From a virus, in the IMG/VR virus record IMGVR_UViG_3300007960_000204, positions 1-23,010 of that record: DNA of 23,010 nucleotides, one strand, 5' to 3'. A program made the position numbers and the translations under genes. Below the pieces are notes generated by a model that saw nothing but the letters and a program-made list of their open reading frames with translations, was not told the DNA's origin and searched no databases. The first letter of the stretch is position 1. Every line of letters begins with the position of its first letter. Positions 6,732 through 15,108 of this stretch are shown piece by piece.

Positions 6732-8980
6732 GTATCATCACCTGAGAAGCGGACGATGCCGAGTACCACTTGGCGCGCGCCCTCGCTCATGAGGGAGAGC
6801 CGCGAGATAGGCTTCTGGACGCCGGGGAACTCATGCATCGCGGTCACTTTACCAGACGGGGCCGCCGCGGCTTGCACCACCGCCCCGCTCATGTTGCCGG
6901 CGATACGGACTCCGTCGTCGGGGAGGGCTGTCGTGACGCGGCCCTGGAGACTATCGGCGAACTTCACGAAGGCTTCGGCGGCGACGGCCTTCGCGTGCGA
7001 GGTGAGCTCGCGGTCCTCGTTGGTGATGACGTAGCCGGGGAGCTCGCTGCCCTCGATGCCGCTCTCAATAGGATCGTCCTCGTCGATACCGAAAAGACTC
7101 CCTACGGTAGTCGCGGCGGCGGAGTCGTCCTGCCACGCGAAGCGCGCGGTCGCCTCGGTCGGCGCGACGAAAACCTCGAGGTCCGGGCCGAAGCCGGAGC
7201 CGATGCGCCAGTCCCCTTCGGTGAAGCTCTCGACCTCGGCGGCATCGACCTCGATCTGGTGGAAGGCGCGCTTGTTGTTCGGTGCGCCGGGGATGAAGGT
7301 CAGGAGGACGCGGTAACTAAGCGTATCCGATAGGAAGATGGCGTTGGTGCCGCTTTCGACCTTGATGCCGGCACCCATCGGCTTGTCGTCTTGCTGCTCG
7401 AGGTTCCTCTGAGGGACGGTCTTCTCTCCTTCCTCGTCCTTGAGGAGGCACGGGAGAAAGCTCTGGTCGGTGCCGTAGGGCGAGAGGACCCAATCGAGGC
7501 GGAAAATCCCAAGCTCGCGGTCCAGGATGTTCACCTTCGTCGGGCCGTGGGGCGCCTCAATCGTGCGCCCGGAATACGCATTCTGCGTCGGCGCGTAATA
7601 GTCGACGTTCCGGTAGAAGTATGCACGCTCGGTGTCCTTACGTGCAGACATGAGCTTCCCCTTCGTCGAAGGGATGACGGTCGCTTGCCCCCACACACGC
7701 GACGGCGCTCGCGCCCCGGTGTAGGGATCGAGGAGCATCGCCGAGACGTTCTTCAAGTCTCGCGTCCGGTCCATGAGCCGGCGATTGATGCGGAAGCTCT
7801 GGCGAAAGTGTTGCTTGATGGCCTGAATCCGCATTGAAATATTCGCGTCCTCGTCGAGATCCTTGCCACCGGCGCCGAGCACCCCGTCAAGGTCGGCGTC
7901 GACCCAATGCTTCTTCAACGTCTCGAAGGTCCATGGGGCCGAAGCCTCGGGGCGGTCTTGATTCATCGCCTCGAGCCACGCCTTGAACTCCACCCACGTT
8001 CCCGGCGGGAGGTCGGTCTTCGTGACCCTCTCGTCGAGAAGTGGGTCGTACTCGGTGACGGTGGTCTTGTCGTCGACCGTCTGGATGACGTTTTCGATAT
8101 AGGGCCGCGTGTTGGCCGGGCTCGAGATTGTCCCTGTGCCGTAGTTGTCGGAATACTCGAGGAGAACCTCGACCTCGCGCTGGTAATGGACGCGGACTTT
8201 TTTCGGCCGGATGGCCTTGCGGTCGACGATAATCGCGCGTTCCCCATCCCAGGTGGCACCGGGGAGGGCATCGAAGTATTGCTCGGCCGCGGAAAGATCT
8301 GCGCCGTTGATAACGCGCACCGTCCCGCTCGCGTCGACGTAGATTGTCGCGCCGGGGATGTAGCTCAGGAGGCGATCGAGCGCGACGTCGCCTTGGTCGC
8401 GGAGGACGACATTCTGCATCGTCGAGCTCCGCGTCTCCCCGCTCTCCTGCGAAATCGGAAAACTATCGATGTTATATGCGAAGGGCATCCCGTCCCGTCG
8501 GAGTTGACTTATGACGTCGACGAGGGCATCGCGCGCGGTCCAGACCTGGTTGCCGCCCTTGAGCGAGAAGCTCTTGTAGTCGTACTCGTCGGTGGTGACG
8601 AAGCCCTGGTAAGGGACGTTGATCTGCGCGGTGCGGTCGCCGGTCTTCTTCGGCACGTTGTAGTCCCGCGAGACCAGGGAATACGCCCACCGCCACCGCT
8701 TATCCGCGACGGCGAAGCTCCTCAGGTTCGGGCGGTTGCTCGGGACTTCATGCAGGAGCGTGAGGTCCTTGATGGTGATAGACTCGCCGCGCGAGTCGCG
8801 GATAATCAGGTTTGCGTCTTGGCCGATGCGCTGGCGTAGATCCGACTCCCAGTCGCGGAAGTAGACCGAGAAGGTCGCGACGTAGGGCCGCGTCCCGGTG
8901 GTGAAGCGCCAGGCCACCGCCCCCGCCGCGGAGAGCTTGACGCCTCCGTAGCGGATGTCGGGCTTGCGGAGAGTCGCCAT
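6728..8980 (-). CDS. Tail tip/baseplate hub-like protein
   Basis: This 750-residue protein lies between the distal-tail-like gene and the fibre gene, the usual position of the tail hub. It begins MATLRKPDIRYGGVKLS and continues with beta-rich segments (RPYVATFSVYFRDWES, NLIIRDSRGESITIKDLTLL). A central domain around 150-300 (ARDALVDVISQLRRDG, GATIYVDASGTVRVING) resembles the folded hub domains of tail-associated proteins (gp44/gpD-like). The GATIYVDASGTVRV phrase is typical of that class. No peptidase or lysozyme motif was seen. It overlaps the fibre gene by 4 bases and starts 2 bases after the previous stop. The exact fold is inferred from position and composition. Confidence 0.7.
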   Translation of the reverse strand: MATLRKPDIRYGGVKLSAAGAVAWRFTTGTRPYVATFSVYFRDWESDLRQRIGQDANLIIRDSRGESITIKDLTLLHEVPSNRPNLRSFAVADKRWRWAYSLVSRDYNVPKKTGDRTAQINVPYQGFVTTDEYDYKSFSLKGGNQVWTARDALVDVISQLRRDGMPFAYNIDSFPISQESGETRSSTMQNVVLRDQGDVALDRLLSYIPGATIYVDASGTVRVINGADLSAAEQYFDALPGATWDGERAIIVDRKAIRPKKVRVHYQREVEVLLEYSDNYGTGTISSPANTRPYIENVIQTVDDKTTVTEYDPLLDERVTKTDLPPGTWVEFKAWLEAMNQDRPEASAPWTFETLKKHWVDADLDGVLGAGGKDLDEDANISMRIQAIKQHFRQSFRINRRLMDRTRDLKNVSAMLLDPYTGARAPSRVWGQATVIPSTKGKLMSARKDTERAYFYRNVDYYAPTQNAYSGRTIEAPHGPTKVNILDRELGIFRLDWVLSPYGTDQSFLPCLLKDEEGEKTVPQRNLEQQDDKPMGAGIKVESGTNAIFLSDTLSYRVLLTFIPGAPNNKRAFHQIEVDAAEVESFTEGDWRIGSGFGPDLEVFVAPTEATARFAWQDDSAAATTVGSLFGIDEDDPIESGIEGSELPGYVITNEDRELTSHAKAVAAEAFVKFADSLQGRVTTALPDDGVRIAGNMSGAVVQAAAAPSGKVTAMHEFPGVQKPISRLSLMSEGARQVVLGIVRFSGDDT

Positions 8981-8982
8981 CG

Positions 8983-10389
8983 TTATCCGTTTCCTGAGAT
9001 TGGGCCGCCGCCCGAGCTACGGCCCGGCGCGTCGTTATACCGCTCGACGACGGTCTCGGTGAGGACGGTCATCTCGAGCTGATCCTCGCTGGTCGGGTCT
9101 CCAATCCACCGGGGTTGGGCTTGCGAGGTGTTGCTGATGATATTCCACCCTGAGGAGTTGACCTGCTGGCGGCCCTCGATGCTCTTGCCCCCGATGGGGT
9201 CGAAGTCACCGGCCTCGTTGTAGCGCGGGACGCCGCTGATGCGGCGCTGCGGGTTCTCGCTCCCGAGGAGGACGACCGTCCGCGTCCAGATGCGCTCGAT
9301 GCTCGACCACCCGAGGTCCGCGTAGAATGACGATTCGGTGTCGCGGTCATGGGTCGGCGTGTAGTCGATGACCCGCTGCTCGCGATAGGCCATGCTCTGC
9401 GTGATCTCGACGACCGCCTCCCCTCCGTCCTTCTGGTAGAGGAACTGCAAAGAGACCGACATGCGCTTCGCCGTCTCGTCGTAGTTGATGCTCCTCGTCT
9501 CGATGCAGAATGTAACCGGCGAGAAGTTATTACGGAAGGTCGCGATGATGTGGGGACGTACCTTATTCTCGAAGACGCTCTTCAAGTCGGTCTCGTTGTC
9601 GATATCAAGGGAGCAGTCGTAGGCTCCGACCACACGGCGGAGCCGCTGGATTCCATCTCGCGAGTCGGCTGGGTGCTGGCTGAGATCAGTGAAGCGGACT
9701 TGGTGATCCTTGATGCTCGAGTCGTCGAGGGAGCTGGCGCTCTGGTTGAAGAGGAGCTCGACGTATTGCCGCATGAAAACCGTGTTGGCCGTGTTGCGGT
9801 CGAAGTCATAGTCCTCCTCGACGAGCTCGAAGGTCGCCGAGCCGTCGATGCCCGAGAGGATGCTCGCACACTCTCCGTCCGCGTTGGCGAGGTAGTTAGC
9901 CTCGGAGTCGGAGCTCGACGAGGTCGCGGTGTAGATGCCCGTGATGGTGACGGTCTTCTGCCGGCTCGCGGCGAAGCTGACGTTGGACTTGATCTCGAGG
10001 AGGCCTCGGTCACTGGCACCGTCGCTCGGAAGCTCGGCCTCAATCGTGACCAGATAGGAGCGCGAGAGGCCTCTGTCCTTCTCCGGATCGCCGCTCTTGA
10101 CAATGGTCGCGAGCGGGTTGAAGTAGTCGTCGTTGTTGGTGTAGGTCCATACGGTCGACCCGGTATCGATGACGAGGGTCTTGTCCCGCTTGCGGAAGTC
10201 TCGCTCGAGCGTTTCGCTCAAGGACCGAAGCGTCGCCGCGTCCGATGCGACGACCACCACCTCGAAGGTAAGCCGGAAGGTCCGCCAGCCTTTCTCGATG
10301 ATGTAGGGGCCATCGAGTTGGTAGGTATCCGAGGCGCCCCCGACCGCGGTGCCGCCGTATGAGATCTCAAAGGTGTTGTCGACGGCCAT
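8983..10389 (-). CDS. Distal tail-like structural protein
   Basis: This 468-residue, beta-rich protein begins MAVDNTFEISYGGTAVGG. Segments such as GWRTFRLTFEVVVVASD, KTLVIDTGSTVWTY and FRNNFSPVTFCIETRSINYD are consistent with a tail-tip ring protein. A second half (TQSMAYREQRVIDYTPTH) repeats similar strand patterns. The N-terminal layout (a function of position, then FEVVV, then a short helix with SETLERDFRKRDK) recalls distal tail proteins that cap the tube. There is no membrane segment. The tail ends with GRSSGGGPISGNG, a flexible C-terminus. The gene lies directly after the tape-measure-like genes and before the hub, which supports the call. No family is recognised with certainty. Confidence 0.65.
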   Translation of the reverse strand: MAVDNTFEISYGGTAVGGASDTYQLDGPYIIEKGWRTFRLTFEVVVVASDAATLRSLSETLERDFRKRDKTLVIDTGSTVWTYTNNDDYFNPLATIVKSGDPEKDRGLSRSYLVTIEAELPSDGASDRGLLEIKSNVSFAASRQKTVTITGIYTATSSSSDSEANYLANADGECASILSGIDGSATFELVEEDYDFDRNTANTVFMRQYVELLFNQSASSLDDSSIKDHQVRFTDLSQHPADSRDGIQRLRRVVGAYDCSLDIDNETDLKSVFENKVRPHIIATFRNNFSPVTFCIETRSINYDETAKRMSVSLQFLYQKDGGEAVVEITQSMAYREQRVIDYTPTHDRDTESSFYADLGWSSIERIWTRTVVLLGSENPQRRISGVPRYNEAGDFDPIGGKSIEGRQQVNSSGWNIISNTSQAQPRWIGDPTSEDQLEMTVLTETVVERYNDAPGRSSGGGPISGNG

Positions 10390-10393
10390 TGTT

Positions 10394-10987
10394 CTACTCG
10401 GCTAGAAGACCCTCCACGACGTAGGCGATGCCGCGGTTGAGCTGGATGATGGGGTTGCTGGCGTTGATGTTCTCTAGGAACACCTGGGCGGCACCGGCGG
10501 CGCCTTTCTCGACCACGGCGTCAAGGCTTGGGCCGAGGAAGCGCGGATCGCGGCGGAGGATGTTCCGGCCGCTCTCGATTGTCTCTCGCATCTCGGCGAC
10601 GGTGTTGTAGAAGTCCTGCATCCCTGCGGTCTCTCCCGTGCGCCCGACGTGATATGCGAAGGCGGCCTTTGTCTGTTCACGAGCATCCTTGCGAGCCTTC
10701 GCGGAGAAGCCGAGATTATCGTCGATGACCTGTTGGGCCGCTGCGATGTAGGGCGTGAGGGCCTCCTCGATCGGGCTCACGTTGCCGGAGGTAGCCTCGC
10801 CCCGGAACTTCCCCACCGCCGCAGTACCGCCGGCGAAGGCGAAGGCTCGGAGCGCCATGCGAGATGTGCGCTTGGCGGCCGAGGAGACCCGCTTCTGAGC
10901 CTTGGCCTTATCGCGGTTCAACTGCCGAAGGCTTGCTTTCGCCTTGCGGGTATCGACCTCGACCGGAATGTTGACGGACTGCTCCAT
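10394..10987 (-). CDS. Short tape-measure-like protein, paralogue 3
   Basis: This 197-residue protein starts with a beta-like IPVEVDTRKAKASLRQLNRDKAKAQ, typical of the very start of tape-measure proteins (V-x-V-D/E-x-x-x-A-x-x-x-L). A basic helix and a Gly/Ala-rich hydrophobic stretch (MALRAFAFAGGTAAVGKF, about 44-61) follow. The segment AREQTKAAFAYHVGRTGE (102-119) and DFYNTVAEMRETIESG (125-140) match the same segments of the neighbouring upstream gene. It is the last of three related genes and overlaps its upstream neighbour by one base (TAATG). The likely role is in tail length or tail initiation, but this is inferred from homology to the N-terminus only. Confidence 0.65.
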   Translation of the reverse strand: MEQSVNIPVEVDTRKAKASLRQLNRDKAKAQKRVSSAAKRTSRMALRAFAFAGGTAAVGKFRGEATSGNVSPIEEALTPYIAAAQQVIDDNLGFSAKARKDAREQTKAAFAYHVGRTGETAGMQDFYNTVAEMRETIESGRNILRRDPRFLGPSLDAVVEKGAAGAAQVFLENINASNPIIQLNRGIAYVVEGLLAE

Positions 10988-11532
10988 TACTTGCCCGTAA
11001 CTTGAAGAGCGTCGATGATGCGGTCGAACCCGTTATCAATGGCGCCGACGAAACTCTGGACGGCATCGTCAATGTATTCGGCGCCGAGTTGCTTATCGAT
11101 AGCCGCGCCACCGCGCTCGCTGATCTCGCGGAACTCGCGAACGGTGTTGTAGTAGTTGCGGATATCAGGGGTGACGATCGGGTTCTTCTGACGGCCGATG
11201 ATCTCGGCGTAGGCGTCCTTCGTCTGCTCGCGCGCGGCGCGCGCGGCGCGCGCCTCCGGGCCGCCGAAGAAGTCGTCAAGACCCGCCCGGAAACCCGCGG
11301 TCCCTTCCCCGATGACGTCGGGAGTCAAGCTGCCAATCCTCGAGGCGGCTCTCTGCGCGAGACCGAAGCCGATGCCAGCGGCTGCACCTAGAGCCGCCGC
11401 ACGCCCGACACCGCCCTGGACGGCTTGGTTCACGCGCCCGGCACTCTGCTCGCCCTCCTTGGCGAACTTCCGAAGCTCGGCCTTAGCGGGGCCGGTGTCG
11501 AGCTCGACCTTGACCTTCGCCTTCTGCGTCAT
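10987..11532 (-). CDS. Short tape-measure-like protein, paralogue 2
   Basis: This 181-residue protein opens with KVKVELDTGPAKAELRKFAK, the N-terminal signature of tape-measure proteins. A Gly/Ala-rich hydrophobic helix (VGRAAALGAAAGIGFGLA, 42-59) could be membrane-interacting, as in other tape measures. AREQTKDAYAEIIGRQ (100-115) and NYYNTVREFREISERG (126-141) align with the downstream gene. The Ala/Arg run ARAARAARE is encoded by a CG-alternating stretch at about 11228-11252. It overlaps its upstream neighbour by 4 bases (ATGA). By the usual 1.5 angstrom per residue rule a 181-residue tape would span only about 27 nm. Confidence 0.7.
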   Translation of the reverse strand: MTQKAKVKVELDTGPAKAELRKFAKEGEQSAGRVNQAVQGGVGRAAALGAAAGIGFGLAQRAASRIGSLTPDVIGEGTAGFRAGLDDFFGGPEARAARAAREQTKDAYAEIIGRQKNPIVTPDIRNYYNTVREFREISERGGAAIDKQLGAEYIDDAVQSFVGAIDNGFDRIIDALQVTGK

Positions 11533-12233
11533 CGCGTGATCGGCCCTTTGCCGAGGAACGAGCGGATCGCGTTGATGCCGCTATCGGTCTTCGCCTTGAC
11601 GGCGGAAGTGGTATTGACAATCGCCTTGTCGGCGACGGTGCCGAGGTGATCGAGGCCTGGCTCGCGCTCGATGAGGTCGGCCCCGATCGCGCGCGCCGTC
11701 GCCTTCTCCTTGTAGTAGGCTCCGAGCTCCGCAATCTGCGCGTTGACGCGGCCCTGAGTACCGATGATGAAGAGGAGGTCCTCGCGGGACTCAATAGCGG
11801 ATCGAGCGCCAGCGGCCCCGGTGGCGCGCTCGTCGAGGTCGCCGTATATCTTGTCCTGATCCATCGCCGCGAGGAGGCGTCCAGAGAACCCCTCCTCGCC
11901 TCGGCGGGTAGTCTCTCCGGATAGGTTGACGGCATCCATGGCCAAGAGGGCCATGCCGATAGGTCCGAGAAGCCGCGATCCGGCCTTGACGCCCATCTTC
12001 CGCGCGGCCGTTGACCCCGCCTTGGCCGCCGTGCGCGCTTTCGCAGAGGTCTCGGCGGCCTTGGTTGCCTTGACGGTCTGCACTTGCCGAGCCCTTTTGA
12101 GCTTCTGCATGAGGCGGGAGCGCCGGCGCTTGGCGCCTTCAATAGCTCGAGCCTCTTGCGCGCGACGGCGCGGCCCCGCGCCTTCCGACGAGAGCCGGGG
12201 CGTGAAGACCATGCTGTCGCGGTCGACGGTCAT
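11529..12233 (-). CDS. Basic tape-measure-like protein, diverged paralogue 1
   Basis: This 234-residue protein has a very basic N-terminal half (RRRAQEARAIEGAKRRRSR, then Lys/Ala-rich helices to about residue 85). A hydrophobic helix follows (RLLGPIGMALLAMDAVNL, 87-104). The second half contains ESREDLLFIIGTQGRV (148-163) and AELGAYYKEKATARAIGADL, which parallel the AREQTK...IIGRQ...YYNTV block of the next two genes. The similarity is weaker than between those two and should be tested. It overlaps its neighbours by 4 bases on both sides. It could instead be a separate tail assembly factor, since its N-terminus lacks the VKVELDT start. Confidence 0.5.
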   Translation of the reverse strand: MTVDRDSMVFTPRLSSEGAGPRRRAQEARAIEGAKRRRSRLMQKLKRARQVQTVKATKAAETSAKARTAAKAGSTAARKMGVKAGSRLLGPIGMALLAMDAVNLSGETTRRGEEGFSGRLLAAMDQDKIYGDLDERATGAAGARSAIESREDLLFIIGTQGRVNAQIAELGAYYKEKATARAIGADLIEREPGLDHLGTVADKAIVNTTSAVKAKTDSGINAIRSFLGKGPITR

Positions 12234-13018
12234 GTCGTTGTGAAGGCCCCCACCTCGCGGCCGTCGCTTGAGCCTTCGATAGCCGAGCCTCCCCGGCTAC
12301 CGTAGTCGGCGAAGATGGAGTAGGCTTTGCCGGCGACCGGCGTGTGCGACGTGGTGACCGCGGTGCCTGTATAGACGACCGTGTCGAGATCGCCGGGCTT
12401 CTGCGCCGGGGCCGAGCCGTCGACGTAGCCGAGCCGGTACTGGATGAAGTCGAACCGGGAGGAGCACTGTCCTCCGGTCCAGGTCCAGGTCCCGCCAGAC
12501 TCCGCCAGCCTACTCGGAGGCGTGTAGCTCGGCGCGGCCGTAACCCACCCGGTGAAGGTGGTCTGCCCGATCGCCATATGATGCCCCCGGCCGAGGCCCG
12601 TGACGGCGCCAGAGGCGGTCGAGACGAGCTCGATCGAGGCCCCGTCGGCCCCCTTGAGATCCTTGAGGGCGTCCCGGACCCGTTCGTCGAGCTCGAGGAC
12701 GCCGCGGTTGGCGCTCGATCCGAGGGCGCTCTTGGCACCGCCGACGAGGGCGTGCTCGCCCATGCGGCTCCCTGCGACCTCGGCCACCGTGAGCACGTCG
12801 TAGGACTGCTCGAGGAGGTTCGGATCATCCGGGTCGGCGGTGCCGCCCCCGACGTTGACGAGGGCGAAGGGGAAGGCGCCGGGGAGCTCGTCCTCCGCCG
12901 GGATGCCGGCCGCGATCATGACCATCCGGTCGCCGAAGACGAGCTCGGCGGCCCCCTCCGGCCACGTCGCCGCGGCGAGGACGTGCCGGATCTGCTCGGC
13001 CATCTGGCGAGCGTTCAA
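12230..13018 (-). CDS. Tail-terminator-like protein with C-terminal FN3-like domain
   Basis: This 262-residue protein starts at a TTG that shares TTGA with the upstream stop; an ATG at codon 6 is the alternative. A purine-rich GGGAAGGGGG sits upstream. Residues 1-160 are alpha/beta, with FPFALVNVGGGT, YDVLTVAEVAGSRMGE, LDERVRDALKDLKG and IGQTTFTGWVTAAP. This is the layout of tail terminator or Mu gp37-like neck proteins. Residues 164-242 (YTPPSRLAES, GTWTWTG, RFDFIQYRLGYVDG, DTVVYTGTAV, PVAGKAYSIFADYG) have the strand order and Tyr/Trp placement of a fibronectin type III domain. It is encoded after the tail tube gene, a shifted position for a terminator. Both domain calls rest on motif-level reading. 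Confidence 0.55.
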   Translation of the reverse strand: MNARQMAEQIRHVLAAATWPEGAAELVFGDRMVMIAAGIPAEDELPGAFPFALVNVGGGTADPDDPNLLEQSYDVLTVAEVAGSRMGEHALVGGAKSALGSSANRGVLELDERVRDALKDLKGADGASIELVSTASGAVTGLGRGHHMAIGQTTFTGWVTAAPSYTPPSRLAESGGTWTWTGGQCSSRFDFIQYRLGYVDGSAPAQKPGDLDTVVYTGTAVTTSHTPVAGKAYSIFADYGSRGGSAIEGSSDGREVGAFTTT

Positions 13019-13476
13019 GAGGCCACCCCCTTCCCGCCGAAGGGCGTCGGTATCCTGGACGCCGCCTCGCGCTCTGCGGCGGCCTCTGAGCGCCTTTTGC
13101 CGAAGCCGCCCATCGATGGGTCGCTCGGCGGGAGCGGCCTGGAGGAGCCGCCCTGGGCCGCCCTACGGGCCACCACGTCGGCGAGCGTCTTGAGGTTGAG
13201 CTCCTCGAGCTCCTCCCCGGCCTTCTCGTCGCCATCCTCCGCCATGAGGCCGAGGCGCATGCGCTCGGGATCGAGCACCGCATAGCCGACGGTGAGGATC
13301 AGGTCCTCGAGGTAGGCGTCGCGGCGGAGGGCGATGGTCTCCTGGACCTCCTCCGGCTGATGGATGAACCACTCGAAGGGGATTAGAACGCCGGCGCGGA
13401 TCGCGCGGTCGAGCGCCGCGTCGTCGAACCTGGTCGGCTCGACGGGCTTAGGACGTCGGAAAGGCCAGAGCTTCAT
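13015..13476 (-). CDS. Small protein in the tail-assembly-chaperone position
   Basis: This 153-residue protein follows the tail tube gene with a 4-base ATGA overlap. It begins MKLWPFRRPKPVEPTRFDD. A helical, acidic core follows (IHQPEEVQETIALRRDAY, GYAVLDPERMRLGLMAED, GEELEELNLKTLADVVARR), and the Gly/Ser/Pro/Arg-rich tail is likely disordered. Location, small size and acidic helical core suit a tail assembly chaperone (lambda G-like), which would guard the tape measure. The next gene lies in the -1 frame, as with G/GT, but no convincing slippery heptamer is present at the junction. The function is inferred from position. Confidence 0.55.
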   Translation of the reverse strand: MKLWPFRRPKPVEPTRFDDAALDRAIRAGVLIPFEWFIHQPEEVQETIALRRDAYLEDLILTVGYAVLDPERMRLGLMAEDGDEKAGEELEELNLKTLADVVARRAAQGGSSRPLPPSDPSMGGFGKRRSEAAAEREAASRIPTPFGGKGVAS

Positions 13477-14036
13477 AGCGTGAGGTCGTCGATGAGGCCG
13501 AGGTCGAGGGTCTTGTTAGACGAGTCGCGGAGGCACTCGATGGAAACCGCGAGGCCGAGCTCCTCCTGGTGCTGGAAGGCGATCTCGGCACCGGTGGAGA
13601 AGTCCGCGATCCCTGAGCGGATGATAAGCGCCGGGTGGGCCTCCGTATCGTCGGGGACGAAGAGCCAGACCTTCGCGCGATCGCTCGCGCTCTGGCCGGG
13701 CGTCTTCGTGCCGGGGACGGTCCAGACGGCTTGACGCGACGTTGAGCCCTCAGCGTATCCGCCGTCGAGGAGGTTTTGCACGCCGGCCTTCTCCCACCCG
13801 CGGAGGAAGAAGACGACGGCGTAGTGGTTCGGGGCCTCGAGGACGTCCGTATATTCGCCGAGGCCCTCGCTCATGATGCGGTAGGGCTCGCCGAGCGGGG
13901 TGAGCGCCATCGCGCGCACCGAGCCGATGATGCTGCCGCCGTAGGTTCCGTCGGCTCCCGCGGTGAGACTCGTCGGGGCGACGATAACCGTGCCGGGGTT
14001 GCGGATCACACGGGTCGAGTCCTTGAACGTGGTCAT
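13473..14036 (-). CDS. Major tail tube protein (putative)
   Basis: This 187-residue protein has the size and beta-rich composition of a siphoviral tail tube subunit. Key segments are STRVIRNPGTVIVAPTSL, YAVVFFLRGWEKAGVQNLL, AKVWLFVPDDTEAHPALII and LAVSIECLRDS near the C-terminus. It is encoded after the virion-morphogenesis gene and before the chaperone-like gene, the standard place for a tube protein. The ATG directly precedes the stop of the upstream gene. No sheath gene lies beside it, which argues for a non-contractile tail. The name rests on position and composition. Confidence 0.65.
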   Translation of the reverse strand: MTTFKDSTRVIRNPGTVIVAPTSLTAGADGTYGGSIIGSVRAMALTPLGEPYRIMSEGLGEYTDVLEAPNHYAVVFFLRGWEKAGVQNLLDGGYAEGSTSRQAVWTVPGTKTPGQSASDRAKVWLFVPDDTEAHPALIIRSGIADFSTGAEIAFQHQEELGLAVSIECLRDSSNKTLDLGLIDDLTL

Positions 14037-14621
14037 CTAACGAGCCTCCATGATCTCGACGCCGACGACCTCGCGGACGTCCTCGCGCGTGTCCTTGGTG
14101 ATGCCGACGAATGGCCTGGCCGGGACCTCGCCCTTGAGGCGCTCCCCGGTGAACTTCCTGTTGAGTAGGAAGCCGAGGCTCGCCTTGATGCCCTTATCCT
14201 TCGGCTTGAGCCACCGCCAGAGGGCGCGCTGTATGCTCCGGGTGATGGTCTCGGACTCGATCGGGCCGCCGTATTGATGGACCGTCGCGTAGTCGAGGTT
14301 GGTGCCGGCCTCCACGACCCGCGTGCCGCGGACCTGGAAGGCGAGCGAGTTGCCTAGCCGCCCCGTATCGCGGAGCACCGGGCGTCGCTCGAAGCGCCGC
14401 GCCGGCGGGGTGCTGCCCTTCGCGAAGTCGGCGACGATGCCGTAGACGTTGACCGAAGCTCGGGCATCCCACTTGTCGCGGCCGTGCTTCTGCTCGCGGA
14501 AAGCGTTCTGCGACTCGGCGACGATGATGGCGCCGATCTGCTTGAGGGCGCCGCGGGGATGGTCGAGGGCCTTCGACCACCGCTCCATCTTCGCGCCCGG
14601 ATCGAAGGTGGACCGGGTCAT
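14037..14621 (-). CDS. Virion morphogenesis/tail completion protein (Mu gpG / HK97 gp10-like)
   Basis: The start is taken at the ATG at 14621 (MTRSTFDPGAKMERWSKALD). The frame stays open further upstream, but that part overlaps the preceding gene and reads as low-complexity Arg/Ser. The protein then has 194 residues. Three diagnostic segments of the phage virion morphogenesis family (PF05069) are visible: LRDTGRLGNSL (84-94), YATVHQYGG (111-119) and VPARPFVGIT (166-175). These proteins sit at the head-tail junction or complete the tail. The gene lies four bases after the neck-like gene and just before the tail tube gene, which fits. Confidence 0.85.
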   Translation of the reverse strand: MTRSTFDPGAKMERWSKALDHPRGALKQIGAIIVAESQNAFREQKHGRDKWDARASVNVYGIVADFAKGSTPPARRFERRPVLRDTGRLGNSLAFQVRGTRVVEAGTNLDYATVHQYGGPIESETITRSIQRALWRWLKPKDKGIKASLGFLLNRKFTGERLKGEVPARPFVGITKDTREDVREVVGVEIMEAR

Positions 14622-14625
14622 AGAC

Positions 14626-15105
14626 CTAGTCGCTCCCGTCGACGATGACGCGGCGAGGCATGTACGACCGGCCGCCAGGGAGAGACGCAGGATCAGACCA
14701 TCCTCGGACGCTTCGGCCACCGGCGAGCTCGCTCTTCTGGCGGACGCCGGAGTTGGTACTCGGCGCTTGCCGCGCTCGAGGCTCCGTCCGCTTGAGCCGC
14801 TCCATGAGGCCGCCGTCGCCGAAGACCTCGTCCCACTCGACCTTCGCGATTGTCGACGCCGCGCCGCCGCGCTCGTAGAGGACGGCGATGACCCCGCGCC
14901 GGCCGACGGCGACGTGCTGCGAGTCGCTCGCGTCGTAGTCCGTCTGCGCGTAGAGCGGGAAGAAGTCGATGACCTCCTGCGCCGCGCTCTGGCCGTAGGT
15001 GTCATCGATAGACGTCGCGTTATTGTCTCGCGGGTTGGTGAGCGTGACGAGCCCTTCGGTCTCGTAGTTGGCCTTGACGTCGGTCCAGAGCGCGGCGGCA
15101 GTCAT
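14626..15105 (-). CDS. Head-tail connector-like protein (Mu gp36/DUF1320-like position)
   Basis: This 159-residue protein begins MTAAALWTDVKANYETEGLV. Helical segments QSAAQEVIDFFPLYAQ, SQHVAVGRRGVIAVLYERGG and AKVEWDEVFGDGGLMERL resemble the helix bundle of connector adaptors such as Mu gp36 (DUF1320). The C-terminal 45 residues are polar and likely disordered. It lies between a structural protein and the virion-morphogenesis gene, as expected for a neck adaptor. The motif match is partial and the call leans on gene order. Confidence 0.55.
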   Translation of the reverse strand: MTAAALWTDVKANYETEGLVTLTNPRDNNATSIDDTYGQSAAQEVIDFFPLYAQTDYDASDSQHVAVGRRGVIAVLYERGGAASTIAKVEWDEVFGDGGLMERLKRTEPRARQAPSTNSGVRQKSELAGGRSVRGWSDPASLPGGRSYMPRRVIVDGSD

Positions 15106-15108
15106 GGC

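Noticed and set aside
11228-11252. CG-alternating run as a possible Z-DNA element or regulatory repeat.
   Set aside because: It is explained by an Ala/Arg coding run (ARAARAARE) inside the tape-measure-like gene.
13000-13060. Programmed -1 frameshift joining the chaperone-like gene to the next gene, as in lambda G/GT.
   Set aside because: The next gene is in the -1 frame and the frame is open, but the local GGGAAGGGGGTG does not give a heptamer with proper re-pairing in both sites.
14037-15005. Virion-morphogenesis gene extended to 15005.
   Set aside because: The additional 128 residues overlap the neck gene and are low-complexity Arg/Ser/Thr; the ATG at 14621 begins the conserved family sequence.
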